This document shows positions 47,020 to 50,922 of a stretch of 50,922 bases of DNA, in pieces. Numbering within the stretch: position 1 is the stretch's first letter; each line of letters begins with the position of its first letter. The position numbers and the translations under genes are program-made. The notes under the pieces were generated by a model that saw only the letters and a program-made list of their open reading frames with translations, made no database searches and was not told where the DNA came from. The stretch comes from an uncultured Alphaproteobacteria bacterium (GTDB taxonomy: Bacteria > Pseudomonadota > Alphaproteobacteria > Thalassobaculales > Thalassobaculaceae), in contig CACHDV010000002.1 of assembly GCA_902578675.1 (NCBI GenBank), positions 1-50,922 of the forward strand. Reading direction: 5' to 3'.

Positions 47020-47206
47020 AGATTATTCTCCTTGCTTATTGTGCTGCAGCTTAAAAAGCTTTTAGTCACCATCTCGTCGTTACAATGCATTTTTCTCGCT
47101 AAAAATTATATAATTGTAAAACATCTTTACATCTAGACTTAATTCTATACAGATTTATTCGGGTGGCCTTTACCAGCTTTATAAATAAGCTTTTAGAAGG
47201 GGTTAG

Positions 47207-48367
47207 ATGTATACAACTAATTTAACTTTTAATTCATACGGCACTACCGTTTTTGAACTGATGTCGCGCCTTGCTGTAGAGCACAAGTCTATAAACCTTG
47301 GGCAAGGCTTTCCCGATAATTATGGCCCTAATGCGGTTCTGCAAAAAGCATCAGAATACCTTTTTGATTTGCCTAATCAATACCCTCCAATGCTGGGAGT
47401 TCCTGAATTGCGACAGGCTATTGCTGCGCATAACAAGCGTTTTTATGGCCTCGATATTAATTGGAAAACAGAAACGATGGTCTCGTCTGGTGCGACTGAG
47501 GGATTAGCAGCTTGTTTCTTAGGGCTTCTAAATCAAGGTGATGAAGTAGTTGTAATTGAGCCGCTTTACGATTGTTATTTACCGATGATTGAGCGTGCTG
47601 GAGGAATCCCTAAGCGGGTATCAATTGAGCCACCTAACTGGAAATTGAACGGGTCGGCTTTACGTGCAGCTTTTTCAAACAAAACGAAGCTTGTGCTTAT
47701 TAATTCGCCCCAGAATCCATCCTCTAAAGTCTATCACAGGGAAGAGTTGCTGCATATTGCTGATTTGGTAAAAGAATATGACGCTATAGCAATATGCGAT
47801 GAAGTTTATGAACACATGGTCTACGACCACCGAGAACATATTCCACTTATGACATTGCCTGGCATGCGTGATAGGTCGATACGAATAGGTTCGGCAGGTA
47901 AAACTTTCTCGTTAACAGGTTGGAAGGTAGGTTATTTAACAGGAAGCGAAGAGCTATTAAAGGCTGTTTCGAAGGCACATCAGTTTTTGGTATTTACAAC
48001 CCCTCCAAATCTGCAACGAGCAGTAGCTGACGGCCTAAATGGTGACGATGCATATTTTGATCGTTTAACTATTGATATGCGATCTAAAAGAGATCGATTA
48101 GCTGAAGGATTATCGAAAATTTCAGGATTCAACCCGATAATCTGTGAAGGAACTTATTTTCTGTTTGTAGATGTTGAGAATGTGGGGTTTTCTGATACCG
48201 ATGTTAAATTTTGCGAATATCTAACAACAGAGGTTGGGGTTACGGGGGTGCCTGTTAGTGCATTTTATAATAGGTCACTTGAAAAAAAATATATAAGACT
48301 ATGTTTTGCAAAGGAAAATGCAGTATTGGACGAGGCCGTCGAAAAATTATCCGGGCATTTTAGTTGA
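47207..48367 (+). CDS. Class I/II PLP aminotransferase (methionine/kynurenine aminotransferase-like)
   Basis: A 386-residue fold-type I aminotransferase, divergent from the one at 45862. INLGQGFPD near the N-terminus, NQYPPMLGVPELRQAIAAH, LINSPQNPSSKV, AICDEVYEHMVYD, and the PLP Lys in GSAGKTFSLTGWKVGYL point to the YbdL/kynurenine aminotransferase/cysteine-S-conjugate lyase subgroup. The C-terminal YIRLCFAKE carries the carboxylate Arg. GAAGGGG lies seven bases before the ATG. A role in 2-oxoacid transamination is certain in outline; the amino acid is not. Confidence 0.88.
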   Translation: MYTTNLTFNSYGTTVFELMSRLAVEHKSINLGQGFPDNYGPNAVLQKASEYLFDLPNQYPPMLGVPELRQAIAAHNKRFYGLDINWKTETMVSSGATEGLAACFLGLLNQGDEVVVIEPLYDCYLPMIERAGGIPKRVSIEPPNWKLNGSALRAAFSNKTKLVLINSPQNPSSKVYHREELLHIADLVKEYDAIAICDEVYEHMVYDHREHIPLMTLPGMRDRSIRIGSAGKTFSLTGWKVGYLTGSEELLKAVSKAHQFLVFTTPPNLQRAVADGLNGDDAYFDRLTIDMRSKRDRLAEGLSKISGFNPIICEGTYFLFVDVENVGFSDTDVKFCEYLTTEVGVTGVPVSAFYNRSLEKKYIRLCFAKENAVLDEAVEKLSGHFS

Positions 48368-48409
48368 CTGAAATAGTAGCGTAGCTTACTACATCCTTTC
48401 TATAATGCG

Positions 48410-48486
48410 GCGGGTGTAGCTCAGCTGGTTAGAGCGCCAGATTGTGATTCTGGAAGCCGTGGGTTCAAGTCCCATCACTCGCCCCA
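48410..48486 (+). tRNA. tRNA-His (GTG)
   Basis: A full cloverleaf: acceptor GCGGGTG with CACTCGC, D-arm AGCTCAGCTGGTTAGAGC, anticodon stem CCAGA/TCTGG with loop TTGTGAT (anticodon GTG), T-arm GTGGGTTCAAGTCCCAT, and an encoded CCA. A G at 48409 faces the C discriminator, supplying the G-1:C73 pair characteristic of tRNA-His. Confidence 0.97.
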
Positions 48487-48611
48487 CTTTATAAATGTTA
48501 AAAAATTGTCGCTGTGCTATTTTTGTCCTGATTGGTTCTGAAGAACACTAGAACAAAAGAATAGATGACTTTTAGCTTTTAATGGAATGCCTTTTCACTT
48601 GGTTAGATCTG

Positions 48612-50045
48612 ATGGCCAACTCACGAAAAACAAACTTGATAGATAAAACGATAGCTAATCTATGGAAAGCCTGGGACGAGCTTTCTATTTCAACGGCACA
48701 CTACATATCAGGAAAGCCAAGGCCCGACCTTCCTCAAGATGATCTTATTAAAGTTATGGCCGAGGTGGCCGATTGTATTAAAGGAAAGAGTGATGAGGCC
48801 TCATTGCGGGCAAGAGCTGCAGCCATAGGCAAAACTTATCTTGAGCTTAATGAAGATGGGCGAAGTAAATTCCTCAGGGCGCTGGCAGCTGATTTTGATG
48901 TGGATCGACAGATAGTTGATGAAAAAATTGAGCTCGTTAAAAATTCCTCCGATAATAAATCGTTACGATTGAGAGCAGAAGAAGAATTGAAAATAGCGCT
49001 TCAGCCGACCTGGCGTGTTCTTTTGGGACGTTTTACTACTTTACCAGAAGGGGTTAAGTTTTTAGTCGATATGAGAACGGAAATGTTATCCCTAGTAAAA
49101 AGCTACCCAGAAATAAAAATTCTTTCAAACGACCTACGCTCTATGCTGTCCGCGTGGTTTGACATTGGTTTATTAGAATTGGTCCAGATTAATTGGGGAT
49201 CGCCTGCGAGTTTACTGGAAAAGCTGATCGCCTATGAGTCCGTCCATGCCGTACGTTCGTGGAGTGATCTAAAAAATCGTCTCGGTCCAAATCGAAGATG
49301 TTTTGGTTTTTTCCATCCAAATATGCCAAATGAACCCCTTATTTTTGTCCAGGTTGCCTTAGTTGAGGGAATTTCAAACAATATTGAAGATCTGTTAGAT
49401 GAATCTAAGTCAGACAATAATTCGATAAAAGCTGATACAGCGGTTTTTTATTCAATATCTAATGCCCAGAGAGGACTGGACGGGATAAGTTTTGGCAACT
49501 TTCTTATAAAGACAGTCGTGGAAAAATTGAGTACTGAAACGCCTAATCTCAGGACTTTTGCAACACTTTCACCGATCCCTGGGTTTGCTAATTGGTTGAA
49601 TGAGCAAATTGAATCAAGGCAGGATAACCTACTCAAACAGTCTGAGAAAAAAAATCTAGCTAAATACACAACTCATTTCACTGATGCCGATATCTTGGAA
49701 GATTTGCTGCCAAAACTGGATGAAATAGAAAAAGGGCAGCAAAAGCAGTTGTTTAGCGAGTTAGAAGCTCCCCTTACACGGTTAGCTGCGGAATATATTT
49801 GTAACATCAGGAATAACAGGGGGAGGGCTATTGATCCGGTTGCGCACTTTCATTTATCAAACGGTGCCTCGGTGTATAGATTGAATTGGGCTGCGGATAC
49901 GTCAATAAAGGGTAAGGCTCAATCTTATGGCTTAATGGTTAATTACGAGTACAATTTAAAGGAAATACAATTTAATAGTTCAGTATATGAGGCGGAAAAA
50001 AAAGTGGCTGCTTCTAGCCTTATTAAAAATATTTTAAAGAAATAA
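48612..50045 (+). CDS. Malonyl-CoA decarboxylase
   Basis: About 477 residues; decarboxylates malonyl-CoA to acetyl-CoA and CO2. A helical N-terminal domain is followed by the catalytic acetyltransferase-like domain. HPNMPNEPLIFVQVAL, FYSISNAQRGLDGISFGNFL, FATLSPIPGF and DPVAHFHLSNGA are the characteristic segments, with Ser and His catalytic residues in the last two. The ATG at 48612 (MANSRKTN) and the one at 48582 both lack a strong ribosome-binding site; the shorter form looks more like the family. It stands alone between two tRNA genes, with no malonyl-CoA synthetase (matB) or transporter nearby. Confidence 0.9.
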   Translation: MANSRKTNLIDKTIANLWKAWDELSISTAHYISGKPRPDLPQDDLIKVMAEVADCIKGKSDEASLRARAAAIGKTYLELNEDGRSKFLRALAADFDVDRQIVDEKIELVKNSSDNKSLRLRAEEELKIALQPTWRVLLGRFTTLPEGVKFLVDMRTEMLSLVKSYPEIKILSNDLRSMLSAWFDIGLLELVQINWGSPASLLEKLIAYESVHAVRSWSDLKNRLGPNRRCFGFFHPNMPNEPLIFVQVALVEGISNNIEDLLDESKSDNNSIKADTAVFYSISNAQRGLDGISFGNFLIKTVVEKLSTETPNLRTFATLSPIPGFANWLNEQIESRQDNLLKQSEKKNLAKYTTHFTDADILEDLLPKLDEIEKGQQKQLFSELEAPLTRLAAEYICNIRNNRGRAIDPVAHFHLSNGASVYRLNWAADTSIKGKAQSYGLMVNYEYNLKEIQFNSSVYEAEKKVAASSLIKNILKK

Positions 50046-50151
50046 ACCATGTTTTTTTTAATAAGTATTGTTGACGTATAAGCTCGCATCCGGTAGCCAT
50101 GCTGATTAATGTTAAATTTAGCGAGTGCCTATATGAGTTAGATCGTTTTGA

Positions 50152-50236
<85 letters not shown>

Positions 50237-50358
50237 AACGGTAAAATTCGGGCCAATATTTAATAAATAAATACGGCGCTCGATGAGAGTTTTGAACCGT
50301 AATTACACGCTATGCTTGTGTTAGCCTGATATTAAATGAATTAGATCGGATAAGTTTT

Positions 50359-50922
50359 ATGGAAGTTACAGAAACGATTGCGGAGGGTTTAAAGAGAGAG
50401 TTTAAGGTAATTATCTCTGCCTCCGAAATAGATAACAAGGTTGATGAGCGTTTGAAAGAGATCGCTCCCACCCTTCAGCTTCCCGGTTTCAGACCAGGCA
50501 AGGTTCCCCCAGCGCTGGTGAAAAAGAGGTTTGGTCAATCTCTTTTGGGTGAGGTTTTAGAAAAATCGGTAAACGACTCGTCACAAAAGACCCTCGATGA
50601 GCGTGGGCTGCGTCCTGCTGCCCAGCCGAACATAGAAGTGGTTTCTTTTGATGAGGGTAAGGATTTAGAATTTAATCTTTCTGTTGAATTGATGCCGGAG
50701 ATTAAACCGCTGGATTTCTCTGATATCAAATTAGAAAAGCTTGTGGCGGAGGCCGATGAGAAGGATATAGAGGACGCGTTATCGAAGTTGGCTGAGCAGC
50801 ATAAGGGTTCAGAGCCAATAAAAACAAAGAGAGCATCGAAAAATGGTGATATCGTCGTAATTGACTTCGTTGGTTCAGTGGACGGTGAAAAATTTGATGG
50901 TGGAAGTGCTGAGAGCCACCAC
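50359..50922 (+). CDS. tig: Trigger factor, N-terminal part (cut by window edge)
   Basis: The first 188 codons of trigger factor, the ribosome-bound chaperone and peptidyl-prolyl isomerase. The ribosome-binding signature GFRPGKVPPALVKKRFG is at about residues 45-61. The PPIase domain begins near residue 160 (GDIVVIDFVGSVDGEKFDGG). The frame is open to the last base of the window. Neighbouring tRNA-Leu fits the usual tRNA-Leu-tig-clpP-clpX order. Confidence 0.97.
   Translation, partial: MEVTETIAEGLKREFKVIISASEIDNKVDERLKEIAPTLQLPGFRPGKVPPALVKKRFGQSLLGEVLEKSVNDSSQKTLDERGLRPAAQPNIEVVSFDEGKDLEFNLSVELMPEIKPLDFSDIKLEKLVAEADEKDIEDALSKLAEQHKGSEPIKTKRASKNGDIVVIDFVGSVDGEKFDGGSAESHH

Noticed and set aside
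48401-48406. A perfect TATAAT directly before tRNA-His.
   Set aside because: It ends only three bases before the tRNA, so a start from it would fall inside the mature tRNA. It is probably coincidental.

Overview
The window looks like a low-GC alphaproteobacterial chromosome segment, probably from a free-living, possibly marine, heterotroph. The assignment rests on several lineage markers: GcrA, the HdaA-type DnaA paralogue, EipB (DUF1849), a 45-residue aa3-oxidase subunit IV, a LexA box of the form GTTC-N7-GTTC, and the block gltA-gltX-lexA-moeA-moaC-trpC-trpD-trpG. It is mostly single-copy housekeeping genes, interrupted by small catabolic or transport modules. I see no insertion sequence, prophage, CRISPR array or rRNA. 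Genus and species cannot be read from the sequence.

Layout. 1-3.2 kb: the first codons of a TauD-like dioxygenase, then a class III CoA-transferase and a ThDP enzyme of the oxalyl-CoA decarboxylase/2-hydroxyacyl-CoA lyase type. 3.3-5.8 kb: ndk, a tiny cytochrome oxidase subunit gene, purN and purM. 5.9-9.7 kb: DUF2066 protein, PerM-like permease, hdaA, and a short-chain dehydrogenase relative without the catalytic Tyr and Lys. 9.8-10.1 kb: a scar where the start of ppk is followed by the end of ppx. 10.2-14.6 kb: rnd, a diguanylate cyclase, eipB and dinB. 14.6-22.5 kb: ROK kinase, D-2-hydroxyacid dehydrogenase, a second ThDP enzyme and an asparaginase-like protein on the minus strand, then TRAP membrane subunits and an MFS exporter on the plus strand. 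22.6-27.1 kb: gcrA, SDR, pepN and an Asp/Glu/hydantoin racemase-family gene. 27.2-37.9 kb, all minus: DEAD-box helicase, gltA, gltX, lexA, an amidohydrolase, moeA, moaC, trpC, trpD and trpG. 38.0-43.8 kb: polysaccharide deacetylase, ElaA-like acetyltransferase, PanE-like reductase, parE, and a frameshifted threonine-synthase-like gene. 43.9-48.4 kb: glnB-glnA with a sigma-54 promoter, and two class I/II aminotransferases. 48.4-50.9 kb: tRNA-His, malonyl-CoA decarboxylase, tRNA-Leu and the start of trigger factor.

How the genes work together. purMN, trpGDC, moaC/moeA and glnBA are ordinary biosynthetic or regulatory operons with tight or overlapping junctions. hdaA, gcrA, parE, lexA and dinB cover replication control, cell cycle, chromosome segregation and the SOS response. 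The accessory modules suggest use of small organic acids, CoA esters and amino-acid derivatives.

Most notable observations: (1) the ppk-ppx locus has collapsed to terminal remnants, which suggests loss of this polyphosphate pathway; (2) the DEAD-box helicase has its Q motif upstream of every ATG/GTG/TTG, so it probably starts at ATC; (3) the threonine-synthase-like gene is broken exactly at a run of eight G; (4) two enzyme-like proteins (SDR at 8890, asparaginase at 18291) lack canonical catalytic residues; (5) a nested hairpin element lies between the diguanylate cyclase and eipB. I did not find a convincing new multi-gene defence or secretion system.
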